From contig NZ_FMZX01000015.1 of the NCBI RefSeq assembly GCF_900101615.1, positions 1 through 64,000 on the forward strand: a stretch of DNA of 64,000 bases, in the 5' to 3' direction. Shown piece after piece: positions 9,146-16,833 of this stretch (position 1 is the first letter of the stretch; the number at the start of each line of letters is the position of its first letter). The notes under the pieces were generated by a model that saw only the letters and a list, made by a program, of their open reading frames with translations, did not search any database and was not told the origin of the DNA. The translations under genes and the position numbers were made by a program. Source of the DNA: Belnapia rosea (GTDB lineage: Bacteria > Pseudomonadota > Alphaproteobacteria > Acetobacterales > Acetobacteraceae).

Positions 9146-9435
9146 GGCGTGCTCCTAATCAGGTGGGGATAGGGGGTCAGCCGGCCTTTCGCCGGGCCCG
9201 CAGCGCATCCATCCCCTCGATTACATGCGTCATCGTCTCTCGGCCTCGGATCTGCAGCCCACTCAGCTCCAACGCGCAGCCGGCGCGGCCGGCTTGATGG
9301 TGACCAGGTATATCGGCGCCCGCTGCCACCCCGGCCAGTCCGGCACCTGCAGGACGTTCCGACGCATGCCTATGGCCTCGGGTGGCAACCCCTCCTGAGC
9401 AGTCGACGGTGGAGCTATTGAGCGAGGACGAGACG

Positions 9436-9552
9436 CTAGGCCGCCTTCTCCCGCGACAATGCTGCCTCGCAGACCCGGCAGCGCCATGGCGTCGCATCTC
9501 CGCCAGGATCGGCATAACGGGCACCGCACCGCGAGCAGACGATCACCAGCAC
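9436..9552 (-). CDS. Very short zinc-ribbon-like protein
   Basis: A GTG-initiated 38-residue frame with two CxxC pairs (CSRC near residue 6, CRVC near residue 25) separated by 15 residues rich in Gly, Pro and Asp, as in rubredoxin-type zinc ribbons. The pair spacing and a basic tail (SREKAA) argue for a real zinc-binding micro-protein. It sits among other small genes on the same strand. Other frames over the same DNA are longer but lack any pattern. Confidence 0.45.
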   Translation of the reverse strand: MLVIVCSRCGARYADPGGDATPWRCRVCEAALSREKAA

Positions 9553-9579
9553 TGGCTTTTGCTTCGCCTAGCGCACCCC

Positions 9580-9852
9580 TTACCTCACCTTCGGCACCGC
9601 CAACATGTATTTCGGCAGCCGGCGCTCATCGAGCCAGAGATCCACCAGCGGGGTGATGGTGCCCACCGAGCCGAAGCCCCGGCCATGGAACGGGTGATCC
9701 GGCATCCGCAGCGTGCACACATGCCCGCCCTTCTGGCAGTCGATGACGGCGCCGCGGTAGCGGTAGGACGGGCCGCTCAGCGCGCCCTCGGCCGCGGTGA
9801 TCTCGGGCTCAGGGCGTGCCGCTGGCGGGGGTGGATCCGGGAAGAGGGTCAT
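9580..9852 (-). CDS. Hypothetical protein
   Basis: A 90-residue frame with a Pro-rich start and a folded-looking core (YRYRGAVIDCQKGGHVCTLR, then GTITPLVDLWLDERRLPKYM). Two cysteines lie 7 residues apart. No family recognised. Same strand as its small neighbours. Confidence 0.45.
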   Translation of the reverse strand: MTLFPDPPPPAARPEPEITAAEGALSGPSYRYRGAVIDCQKGGHVCTLRMPDHPFHGRGFGSVGTITPLVDLWLDERRLPKYMLAVPKVR

Positions 9853-9945
9853 GCTGCAGGGTAGTGGGCGGGTGCGTGCAGTCTCTTAACCGCGGCAAGC
9901 CGACCAGCAGCTACGTTGTATGGCTCTCAGCCGAGGCTGCCGCCA

Positions 9946-10164
9946 TCATTGGAACCACGCCGCTGGCCGCATCGCCGCCGCCTTCTTAATCCACGCCCCG
10001 CAGAAAGCTCGGAGGCTCACCTCGATATCCCCGTCGGTCATGCCGGCATCTCGGGCTGTTCCGATGTAGGCCCGCATCGTCAGCACCATCAGGCCAGTTT
10101 GTTCATGGGGCGGTAGATCAGCCAGTACGACGGCGATCAGGGCAGTGGTGTCGGTCGAGATCAT
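9946..10164 (-). CDS. Hypothetical small helical protein
   Basis: A 72-residue protein when read from the ATG at 10164 (MISTDTTALIAVVLADLPPH); the frame is open further upstream but that part is low-complexity Arg/Gly. The body is helical (EQTGLMVLTMRAYIGTARDA). No family recognised. Confidence 0.45.
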   Translation of the reverse strand: MISTDTTALIAVVLADLPPHEQTGLMVLTMRAYIGTARDAGMTDGDIEVSLRAFCGAWIKKAAAMRPAAWFQ

Positions 10165-10358
10165 TTCACCCAATCCACCGCCGCCAGAACGGCCGCCGCG
10201 CCTCGGCCAGCGCCTCCCGCAGCCTCTTCGCCTCTTTGGCCGCAACGGCAGTTTGGACATGCTCCGACCGGAGCCGTCTGGTTATTCCCGAATGCACCCT
10301 TTGTTGTCCCCGTAGTGGGTGAGGTCTCAGTGCAAATCAACACCAATATATGGGTGAT

Positions 10359-10384
10359 CACGCGCATACGCGCATGCGCACACA
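10359..10384. other. Alternating purine-pyrimidine tract
   Basis: Twenty-six consecutive bases alternate purine and pyrimidine (around CGCGCATACGCGCATGCG). Such tracts can adopt left-handed DNA; here it lies in the 250-bp gap between divergent gene groups. Nothing else is seen in 10261-10512. Confidence 0.4.
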
Positions 10385-10512
10385 GAGCGGTTTGGGTTTG
10401 GGGCGTCACTGGCCGTCACTGCCGTCACTGGCGCGGAACAACCCGGATGGCTCGCTGACGTCTGGCGCCCGCCTCAACCTCAGCAGCCATCGCAACCGGC
10501 AGGAGCCCACCC

Positions 10513-10962
10513 GTGAGCGCCGAACCTGAAACAACAGATCTGAAACAGACGGGTGGTCGGTTCGAGCCGGGGCAATCCGGCAACCCGTCCGGGCGCCCGC
10601 GCGGCACGCGCCATAAGGCTCTTCTCGCGCTGAATGCCATCGGCGCCGAGGGGGCCGAGGCCGTGCTGCGCAAGGTGGTGGAGGACGCGCAGGCCGGTGA
10701 CATGCGTGCGGCCGAAATTCTCCTCCGCCGGGTCTGGCCGGAGCGAAAAGGCCGCCTGGTGGAGTTTGACCTGCCGCCGATCGCCGGCGCCACCGACGCG
10801 GTGAAGGCGGCTGCCGCCATCGTGGAGGCAGTCGCGTCTGGTGATCTGACCCCCGACGAAGCACAGGCAGTCGCCGGCGTCGTGGAAATTCAGCGCCGGG
10901 CGATCGAGACCGCAGAGCTGGCCGAGCGCATCGCGGCGCTCGAGGCGAGGGCGGGGCAATGA
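10513..10962 (+). CDS. DUF5681 domain protein
   Basis: A GTG-initiated 149-residue protein with the DUF5681 signature GRFEPGQSGNPSGRPRGTRH near residues 17-36, followed by helices rich in Ala and Glu. DUF5681 proteins are common in phage and genomic-island gene sets, often near terminases, but their role is unknown. It is the first gene of a train of short genes joined by 4-bp overlaps (10959, 11543, 11764), so it probably heads their transcript. Confidence 0.75.
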   Translation: MSAEPETTDLKQTGGRFEPGQSGNPSGRPRGTRHKALLALNAIGAEGAEAVLRKVVEDAQAGDMRAAEILLRRVWPERKGRLVEFDLPPIAGATDAVKAAAAIVEAVASGDLTPDEAQAVAGVVEIQRRAIETAELAERIAALEARAGQ

Positions 10963-11144
10963 CCGGGCACGCCCTCAACCGACGCGTGGCGGCGCTGGAG
11001 CAGGCCGACGCGGGAGCGAAGCCCTGGACAATGATCTACGTCGGCTTCGGTGAGACGCTGGAGCAGGCCATGGCGCCGCAGTTCGGCCCCGCAGGCGCGC
11101 CGCCAGACGCCAGCCTCATCATCGTCACTCTGGGAGAAGCCTAG
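10959..11144 (+). CDS. Hypothetical small protein in the DUF5681 gene train
   Basis: A 61-residue protein starting in the ATGA overlap with the DUF5681 gene. The start (MTGHALNRRVAALEQAD) resembles that of the 11543 gene (MSGTIHRRVAALEARR), and both have a short beta segment next (MIYVGFGE versus YVIWLSDE). They are probably diverged paralogues. Function unknown. Confidence 0.55.
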   Translation: MTGHALNRRVAALEQADAGAKPWTMIYVGFGETLEQAMAPQFGPAGAPPDASLIIVTLGEA

Positions 11145-11350
11145 TGATGGAGCAGGTGTTGAGCGGCCGGGATGATCTGTCGCGCCTCACTGACGAGGAG
11201 CTGGGCGCGGCGATTGATGACGTACAGCGGCAGCTACGGGAGGCCGAGGCAGCGCTGCGGGAATGGGCGGAATGGAATGATCTGGCGGCGGCTGCGATCG
11301 CTGGCCATCCGTTGCCGCGCGATAACACCAGTGAGGAGGCTGAACCATGA
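11144..11350 (+). CDS. Hypothetical coiled-coil-like small protein
   Basis: A protein of 67-68 residues, starting at GTG 11144 (overlapping the previous stop) or ATG 11147. It is strongly helical and acidic (DEELGAAIDDVQRQLREAEA). It ends in an ATGA-type junction with the next gene. Function unknown. Confidence 0.5.
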   Translation: MMEQVLSGRDDLSRLTDEELGAAIDDVQRQLREAEAALREWAEWNDLAAAAIAGHPLPRDNTSEEAEP

Positions 11351-11546
11351 AGCCGATTGAGGTGCGCATCATCCGGCTCGAGCGAGCCGGTGGAACAGGC
11401 TGGGAAGCTTTCCGGCATGTCCCCCGGCGGAGCAGTGGCCCGACGCGGCGCTGTGGGCCTTCCTGGGGCTTCCTGAGAGCACCAGCGATGTCGATCTCCA
11501 GCGCATCATCGACAGGGCGCCTGAGAGCAAGGTGGCGCGGCCATGA
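11347..11546 (+). pseudogene. Small gene of the train with a one-base frameshift
   Basis: The ATG overlaps the previous stop and the frame starts MKPIEVRIIRLERAGG. After a C5 run at about 11419-11423 the sensible sequence continues one frame away (AEQWPDAALWAFLGLPEST), ending at a TGA that overlaps the next ATG by the usual 4 bp. Adding one C restores a ~66-residue protein, so this is either a recent mutation or a sequencing error. Confidence 0.5.
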
Positions 11547-11767
11547 GCGGCACTATCCATCGGCGCGTCGCCGCCCTGGAGGCACGGCGCGCGCCTGCGC
11601 CGAGCTATGTGATCTGGCTGTCGGATGAGGACCTGGCGAGCCCGGCGGCGGTGGGTGTGGCCATTGCTGAGCACCAGCGCCGCACGGGCTGGACCGGGCC
11701 GGTGATCCTGGCACCGCCCGAAGCGACGATGGAGGAGTGGATGGCGGCTCAGAGGGCGGGGTTATGA
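11543..11767 (+). CDS. Hypothetical small protein
   Basis: A 74-residue protein whose start resembles the 10959 gene. The body YVIWLSDEDLASPAAVGVAI and TGWTGPVILAPPEATMEEW look like a small alpha/beta fold. ATGA overlap on both sides keeps it in the same transcript. Function unknown. Confidence 0.5.
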   Translation: MSGTIHRRVAALEARRAPAPSYVIWLSDEDLASPAAVGVAIAEHQRRTGWTGPVILAPPEATMEEWMAAQRAGL

Positions 11768-11952
11768 GCACCACTCTGCACGCCTGGGCATTGGTCGAGG
11801 AGGTCGCCATAGGCGCGGTGAAGACGGACCCGGCGGCGCGGGAGCACCTGTTCGGGCCGGAGCTGCAGAAGCTGGCCTGCCGAGGTGCAAGAGAACAATC
11901 CCTGCGGGGGGTTCCTAGCCAGATGGCCGCGACGCCTAAAGCCTATGCATAG
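11764..11952 (+). CDS. Hypothetical small protein, end of the train
   Basis: A 62-residue frame starting ATG AGC in the ATGA overlap with the previous gene. The first ~40 residues (AWALVEEVAIGAVKTDPAAR) look coding. The tail after residue 45 is low quality and may come from a junction with foreign sequence; nothing recognisable follows to 12071. Confidence 0.4.
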   Translation: MSTTLHAWALVEEVAIGAVKTDPAAREHLFGPELQKLACRGAREQSLRGVPSQMAATPKAYA

Positions 11953-12071
11953 CGAAACTTTCTGCTCGGATAGAAAACTCGCGGCATGGTTTTACCCTAG
12001 GACCACCACACTTTGTGGATTGAGAAACCCTAGGTCAGTTAGCCTTCGTCCGGGACAAAGGGGACTGCCTC

Positions 12072-12800
12072 ATGGGCCCGGACACGATCGCCAAGAAGGC
12101 CTTGGTTTGGTTGGCACGCCGCACCAAAAGGGTCGGCCAGCACATCGCCCGCCACAACTCAGAGCGAAGGGTCTTGGCCGAGCGGGTAGCTCCAGGCGAG
12201 CGCCCCTGGATTCTGCGCAAGGCGTTGCACAGCGTGACCCTCGGCGGCGACCGGGTCACCAAGAAGATTTGCGAGAAGACGCTCAAGAGCTTCGATCACT
12301 ACGTCCTTCAGGAAAACGGTAACCATGCTTTTACAAAGCTATTCGAGCGGCAGATCGGCCGCCGGGCGGAGCAAACCGCCTTCCGCGTGATCGTGGACGA
12401 TGCGGGGCGCATCGTGACCGGGTTTGCCATCACGGCCGCGCAGGCTGCGGCGTCCATGACGGCGATCCTCATCCTCGACAAGGCCCTCACCGATACCATC
12501 CAGGGGCTTAAACAGGTCGAGCAGGACTATGTGGCCAAGCACCCTCACCCAGAGGAAGGTCTGGCCGAGAAGATCGCGGACTTCTTCATGTCGGACCTGG
12601 GAAACGAACCGGCTGGAGAAAACGAGGGCCTGTACATCGCCAAGGACCGCTACAGGATCATAATGGAATGCCAGTACATCTCGCTGATGGAGGAACTTCA
12701 GGGCGCCTCGATCGGCGGCGAAGAGCGTCAGGACCTGTTGTTGCAGTTCCGCGAAGGCGTAGCCGGTAACGTCGCGCCATATGTCGAAGACCAGGGTTAG
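12072..12800 (+). CDS. Hypothetical protein, 242 aa
   Basis: The protein starts with a basic segment (AKKALVWLARRTKRVGQHIA). A hydrophobic Ala-rich stretch around residues 115-140 (GRIVTGFAITAAQAAASMTA) could be one membrane-associated helix. An acidic C-terminal half follows. No family recognised. It stands alone between the small-gene train and a region of gene fragments, with base composition lower in GC than its neighbours. Confidence 0.55.
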   Translation: MGPDTIAKKALVWLARRTKRVGQHIARHNSERRVLAERVAPGERPWILRKALHSVTLGGDRVTKKICEKTLKSFDHYVLQENGNHAFTKLFERQIGRRAEQTAFRVIVDDAGRIVTGFAITAAQAAASMTAILILDKALTDTIQGLKQVEQDYVAKHPHPEEGLAEKIADFFMSDLGNEPAGENEGLYIAKDRYRIIMECQYISLMEELQGASIGGEERQDLLLQFREGVAGNVAPYVEDQG

Positions 12801-13355
12801 GGTCGCGGTCGCGCACAAGATGCCGGGCGGCCGTATTTCAAGCGGGGCTCTCCCTGCCCTGTGCCTCCGGGCGCCCCGCAATCCAACGCAGCGGGGCGTG
12901 TTGCGCGGTCGGCGACGAGCGGGCTAGCTTGTCAGAAGGCATGGCTGATCCTAGCCAATTCACCGCCGCCAGAACGGCCGCGGGGCCTCAGTCCTTTGCC
13001 AGCTTCGCCCAAGCCCGCATCACCGGTCCCGCACATCGCCAGCGGCAGCGTCCGCCCCCATCGCCCGTGGTGAGGGTGTCGCCATCTCCCCAGCGCTAGC
13101 TCCCCAATACGGAGGCAGGCCCGCAGGTAGATCTCGCTGACCCAGACGGCCATCTCCTTGTCGTCGCGCTGCTTGGCGTAGAGCGTCATCGCCGCAGCGC
13201 CGCGCGATCTCCCGGTCCGACCACTGCGACCACTCAGGGTCATTCAGCAGCGTCTGCACCGCCCGCCGCACTGTCCGTACATCGCCAGCGGCGCCGTTGC
13301 GCGCCAGCGCTCGCGGTGGGCTGGTGCCGATGCTGCGACAGCCGATATCTGCACC
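12801..13355. other. Region of gene fragments
   Basis: No intact gene. On the minus strand a short segment (RRAVQTLLNDPEWSQWSDRE, about 13195-13270) resembles ParB-like phage proteins. Another frame gives MTLYAKQRDDKEMAVWVSEI (about 13130-13190). A third patch (13020-13080) carries the dispersed HHG-W...PLAMCG repeat also found near 21.65 and 22.15 kb. Confidence 0.4.
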
Positions 13356-13664
13356 ATGAGCCTGCCCCCTGATGACCAGCCGACGCCCGCGAAGTCGAAG
13401 ATCTCGCCCGAGGAGCGCCGGCGCCGAGACGCCGATCGGCTGAAGAGTCTTCGCCTTCGAATGGCGATCAGCCGCGAGTTGGACGAGCGCGGCATCACCA
13501 CGCCCAATGAGATCGGCGCTGCGCTCGGGATGCCGCCGGCCGAGGCGACCAAGCTGCTGAACCGGCATCAATGGCGCGAGGGCGACGTGGCGCAGCTCGC
13601 GGCTGCGGCGGCTCGGCTGGGGGTACTTGTGCCGAAACCCTCAAGCGACAGCTGGCCGAACTGA
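13356..13664 (+). CDS. Helix-turn-helix-like protein, intact paralogue
   Basis: A 102-residue protein: a charged start with KISPEERRRRDADRL, a helical block (MAISRELDERGITTPNEIGA) and a short C-terminal helix (VAQLAAAAARLGVLVPKP). The ITTPNEIGAALGMPPAEATK stretch looks like a helix-turn-helix. A second copy at 18121 has the same architecture but is split by an insertion sequence. Sequence upstream (CCGAYATCTGC just before the ATG) is conserved between copies, so a whole unit was duplicated. Confidence 0.6.
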   Translation: MSLPPDDQPTPAKSKISPEERRRRDADRLKSLRLRMAISRELDERGITTPNEIGAALGMPPAEATKLLNRHQWREGDVAQLAAAAARLGVLVPKPSSDSWPN

Positions 13665-13776
13665 ACGGGGTGACTGCGGCAGCGCCGGTTCACCTGCGAT
13701 GCGCGGCGGTTATTGCAGGTGATCGATGTTTGAAAGCGGACAGGCCGAGGCGAACGGCAGGATGTAGGCTACTAAA

Positions 13777-14016
13777 ATGCAGTGTTTTTTCTTCCATTCT
13801 CGCACCAATGAGGCGCTTAGCCTCGACGCGGAAGGGTCGGAACTCTGTGACCTGGGCGCGGCTAAGAAGGAAGCAATCGCTACGTTGCAGCAGATGATCG
13901 CAGATCGCCTACGCAGCGGTGGGCCAGCGAACGTTCCACGAATCGAAATCGCCGATCAGGCCGGGCAAACGCTGGCGATAGTCACGCTTAAGGATGCGAT
14001 TGGTTTGCCTCGGTAA
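13777..14016 (+). CDS. DUF6894-type small protein, copy 1
   Basis: A 79-residue protein with the DUF6894 pattern: MQCFFFHSRTNEALSLD..EG at the start, an Ala-rich helix (DLGAAKKEAIATLQQMI) and a final strand pair (ADQAGQTLAIVTLKDAI). Function unknown. It lies ~220 bp upstream of a Crp-type gene in the same orientation. A homologous pair occurs at 20009-21390 with the Crp gene inverted. Confidence 0.65.
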   Translation: MQCFFFHSRTNEALSLDAEGSELCDLGAAKKEAIATLQQMIADRLRSGGPANVPRIEIADQAGQTLAIVTLKDAIGLPR

Positions 14017-14239
14017 CGGAAGTTATCGCAGGTGATGGGGCGAGGCTATGTAATCCTGTTGTGTGCGGAAACGTACATAGACCACGCCGAGGCAGTCTAA
14101 TCGCAGCATTCGTACGGTTCTGGGCTGACGCAACGCGGTGTGCGTAGCCATGTGCAATCCATCATCCGCTGCGGCCCTTCGGCGCGCGTGACCGAGAGAT
14201 GCCTGTGCTCCCGCCGACACTCCGTCGCAGGAGCCCTCC

Positions 14240-14983
14240 ATGACCCTCTCCATTGTACCAGCCGCCTCCCCGCGCAACCGCCTGCTGCAGGCCCTGCCGC
14301 CCGGGGATCTGGCCGAGCTATGGCCCCAGCTCGAGCCGGTCGAGCTGACCCTCCGCGAAGTGCTCCAGGTGCCAGAGCAGCCTATGGAGGCAGCGTGGTT
14401 CGTCGAGACCGGGATGGTCTCGATGATCGCCATGTTAGAGAATGGCGACGGTGCGGAGGTCGGGATCGTCGGCAATGAGGGGCTGATCGGGCTGCCCCTG
14501 CTGCTCGATGACGACCGCGACGACCTGGAGGGCCTCGTGCAGATGGCCGGCACCGCCTTCCGCATCCCAGCCAATGCCTTCCAGGCGGTGCTGGAGCGCC
14601 TGCCCCAGCTGCGGCGCCTGCTGAACCGCTATGCGCTAGTCCATTACGGCCAAGTCGCGCGCACTGGCGCCTGCAACGGCCGCCACCATACCGACGATCG
14701 CCTCGCCCGCTGGCTGCTGATGGCGCATGACCGGGCCGGTGGGGATACCTTCCCGATCACCCATGAAATGCTTGGCATGATGCTGGCGGTGCGTCGCGCC
14801 GGGGTCACGGTGGCGGCCGGCGTGCTGCAGAAGGCGGGGTTGATCCGCTATAGCGGCGGCCGCATCACCATCACCGACCGGCCCGGCCTCGAGGCGGCCT
14901 CCTGCGACTGCTACGGCGTCACTCGCCGTGCCAAGGACCGGTTGTTCGGTCTTGGACCTGGTGAGCACTCCTATTGGCATTGA
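14240..14983 (+). CDS. Crp/Fnr-family transcription regulator, copy 1
   Basis: A 247-residue protein: cyclic-nucleotide-binding-type beta-roll (residues ~20-150, GLIGLPLLLDDDRDDLEG), dimerisation helix (LLNRYALVHYGQVARTGAC) and a winged-helix domain (HEMLGMMLAVRRAGVTVAAG as recognition region, then GGRITITDRPGLEAA). The CNGRHHTDDRLARWLLM block is typical of the Acetobacteraceae/Rhizobiales branch; no Fnr-type cysteine cluster is present. Its paralogue at 20009 shares most motifs and about 200 bp of upstream DNA, suggesting a duplicated promoter too. Confidence 0.85.
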   Translation: MTLSIVPAASPRNRLLQALPPGDLAELWPQLEPVELTLREVLQVPEQPMEAAWFVETGMVSMIAMLENGDGAEVGIVGNEGLIGLPLLLDDDRDDLEGLVQMAGTAFRIPANAFQAVLERLPQLRRLLNRYALVHYGQVARTGACNGRHHTDDRLARWLLMAHDRAGGDTFPITHEMLGMMLAVRRAGVTVAAGVLQKAGLIRYSGGRITITDRPGLEAASCDCYGVTRRAKDRLFGLGPGEHSYWH

Positions 14984-15055
14984 CGGGTGGCGTGCCAAGG
15001 CGTGGACCCGCTGGCGGTCCGCTGCACCAGCACGCTGCGGCGGTTGGGTCATAGC

Positions 15056-15319
15056 TCACCGCTTGTGTTCTTCCAGCGACACAAGCCGAGCGCAGGCTGA
15101 AGCTAAATCTTTATAGCCAGAGAATTTTGCCAGCGCCTCCAGAGAGGCGAGCCCTACTTGCCAAGCAACAGGTTCTGCTGCCGCGAACCAATCACCTTGA
15201 GTAGCCGCTGATTTACCCCTCCGCTGCCGCATTTCGTGCTGGTCAAACGCCTCCTCGAAGATGCGTAACAGGAGAGTGGCTATCTCTGGGTTGGTCGCTT
15301 GGTCCTCATTGGTTTGCAT
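15056..15319 (-). CDS. Hypothetical protein, 87 aa
   Basis: A soluble helical protein (EIATLLLRIFEEAFDQHEMR, then a GLASLEALAKFSGYKDLASA segment). No family recognised. It is transcribed against the preceding Crp gene. The 200 bp upstream hold no convincing gene. Confidence 0.5.
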   Translation of the reverse strand: MQTNEDQATNPEIATLLLRIFEEAFDQHEMRQRRGKSAATQGDWFAAAEPVAWQVGLASLEALAKFSGYKDLASACARLVSLEEHKR

Positions 15320-15576
15320 GGCTGCTCAAGGAGATGCGTCACCTTGTTCCTAACGGCGCCATTGGTGAAAGACCACCAGGGCGATCGCCAGCAGTGCGAC
15401 TGCGATCAACACGGCGCCCATTCGCGTACCGACTCTTTGTGAAAATACAACGCTTTCCATCAGCAGCATGGCCAGGCCAATGCAACGGCTTCAGCCAACG
15501 TCATGGCGCTTCGCTGGCCTGCCTCAGCCGTTCCCCTGCTGCGCACTCATTCCCCACGGTAGACCCGGTTCCCAGA

Positions 15577-15862
15577 TCATGCCGGGCGGCGTGCCGGAGC
15601 GAGGCGGGAGGACACGGCTGGCCCCGTGGGCGCTTCCGTCTGCATGGTCTCGCTGCTTGGCATGACGGTGCTGATTGCTTTTTTTGAAGACGAGCTGCGC
15701 ATGGCCGGCCCGGGTCAGCATCAGGGAAAAGCGGTCGAAATCAGCCACCCGACCCTGCAACTTGACCCCATTGGTCAGGAAAACCGTCACCGGTGATCTG
15801 GTTCGGACCAGCTGTGCCAGGAACACGTCCTGAACAGACTGCGGTGGTTCCTGGTCTGCCAT
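15577..15862 (-). pseudogene. hfq: Hfq-like RNA-binding protein with an A7 frameshift
   Basis: From ATG 15862 the protein reads MADQEPPQSVQDVFLAQLVR, then TPVTIF-like SPVTVFLTNGVKLQG (Sm1) and RAGHAQLVFKK (start of Sm2). A run of seven A on the coding strand (15679-15685) then throws the frame. With six A it continues KKAISTVMPS, the canonical Sm2 end, and stops at 15577. As written, the frame runs to 15524 with a meaningless His-rich tail. Family His of the YKHAIST motif is Lys here. It is a divergent, probably accessory Hfq, last gene of a MarR operon. Either slippage, mutation or sequencing error explains the run. Confidence 0.7.
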
Positions 15863-15875
15863 GGTGGTGCTTCCC

Positions 15876-16085
15876 TTAACCCCGGCGCTTGCGGGGAGGA
15901 TCCGGCTCAACCGAGGCCGGCCAAGAGTTAGCCTCCTGCAGCGGCTTGGTACCACGCACCTTACCATCCAGCCGGCCAGTCTTGGCTTCCTGGTGCCATC
16001 GTTCACGGTACCGGTGAACAAGTTCTCGAACGAGGTCGTGAGCGACTTTTTCTAACACCGGCGTAGCTGGCGGTTGGACGGGCAA
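15876..16085 (-). CDS. Small basic protein between MarR and Hfq-like genes
   Basis: Read from a TTG at 16085, preceded by GAGAGGAGG at good spacing, the product has 69 residues: VLEKVAHDLVRELVHRYRER is an amphipathic helix and the end is basic (PDPPRKRRG). The frame is also open back to 16109. It stops 14 bp before the Hfq-like start. Its partner genes suggest an RNA- or DNA-related role, but no domain is recognisable. Confidence 0.5.
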   Translation of the reverse strand: MPVQPPATPVLEKVAHDLVRELVHRYRERWHQEAKTGRLDGKVRGTKPLQEANSWPASVEPDPPRKRRG

Positions 16086-16109
16086 TACAAGCCTCCTCTC
16101 GCGGTTCAA

Positions 16110-16460
16110 CTAGGTCCTATGACCGGTCTCCGTAGCAGCCCTAACCATCGTCGCCCCCAACCGCTCCACCATCGCGGTCCCGCCAACGGTCCGCTGTACC
16201 AGAACGCTGCGTCGGTCATTCAGATCAACCTCCCGGTACGCCAAGTTGAGCTCTTCCAGCCGGTCGAGCGCGCGGGTAATGGCGGGCTTGTTGATGTTCA
16301 GATGCTTCGCCAACCCGCGGACGGTTTGCGGCTCGTCCGTCTGGTAGATCACCAGCAGCACGGCGAGGTACCGGAGGGGCAGATCCGGATGGTCAGAACG
16401 GATTTCGGACAGGCATGTCTCGCGCAGGATCTGCAGCAGGCGGTCGGGGTCATTGGTCAT
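16110..16460 (-). CDS. MarR-family transcription regulator
   Basis: A 116-residue protein (MTNDPDRLLQILRETCLSE) with a MarR winged helix: LAVLLVIYQTDEPQTVRGLA, recognition helix NINKPAITRALDRLEELNL and the wing YREVDLNDRRSVLVQ. It overlaps the end of the upstream small membrane-protein gene by 11 bp and is followed by the small basic gene and the Hfq-like gene, so all four are probably one transcript. A dyad at 16777-16801, between this unit and the divergent secreted protein, is a candidate operator. Confidence 0.8.
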   Translation of the reverse strand: MTNDPDRLLQILRETCLSEIRSDHPDLPLRYLAVLLVIYQTDEPQTVRGLAKHLNINKPAITRALDRLEELNLAYREVDLNDRRSVLVQRTVGGTAMVERLGATMVRAATETGHRT

Positions 16461-16638
16461 CGGCTGGACCCTTCTCCGGCCACGCCTGGTCCCCTCTGAG
16501 ACCCGACAGCCGATGGAGAGGTGCGCCCGCAAACCGATTGTGGAGACGGCGGATCCGGGCCCAGCGCGTCATTCGGGCCTCTAGCGGCCGAACGCCAAGC
16601 ATCACGGCAACGCTGACGGCTAGGCCGACGTAGGCCAT
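16450..16638 (-). CDS. Small single-span membrane protein
   Basis: From ATG 16638 the product has 62 residues: a membrane helix (MAYVGLAVSVAVMLGVRPLE) and a basic cytoplasmic tail (RMTRWARIRRLHNRF). Earlier in-frame starts up to 16758 are possible. The stop overlaps the MarR start. Function unknown; it heads the four-gene unit. Confidence 0.45.
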   Translation of the reverse strand: MAYVGLAVSVAVMLGVRPLEARMTRWARIRRLHNRFAGAPLHRLSGLRGDQAWPEKGPADDQ

Positions 16639-16776
16639 CTCGACGGTGATCAACGGACATTCCCCAGCTTTACCTGCCGGAAACATCACCACAGCCATAA
16701 TGATCTGACAAAAGAACGACGCGTGAGGGCAGCACCCTTGATGCGAAAATCTCATCAACCTATGGGTATCTCGTTA

Positions 16777-16801
16777 CATAACACGTTTAAAAGGTGTTAT
16801 G
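16777..16801. promoter_or_regulatory. Dyad, candidate MarR operator
   Basis: CATAACAC and GTGTTATG form a perfect 8-bp inverted repeat separated by 9 bases, between the MarR unit (leftward) and the secreted-protein gene (rightward). MarR-family regulators commonly bind such dyads in divergent promoters; binding here is inferred. Confidence 0.5.
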
Positions 16802-16833
16802 CCCCTCCGCAGACAAGGCAGAGGGATCCTGTT

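Noticed and set aside
12932-13243. Intact ParB-like or phage regulator gene on the minus strand
   Set aside because: Recognisable patches lie in different frames with no continuous domain; treated as fragments.
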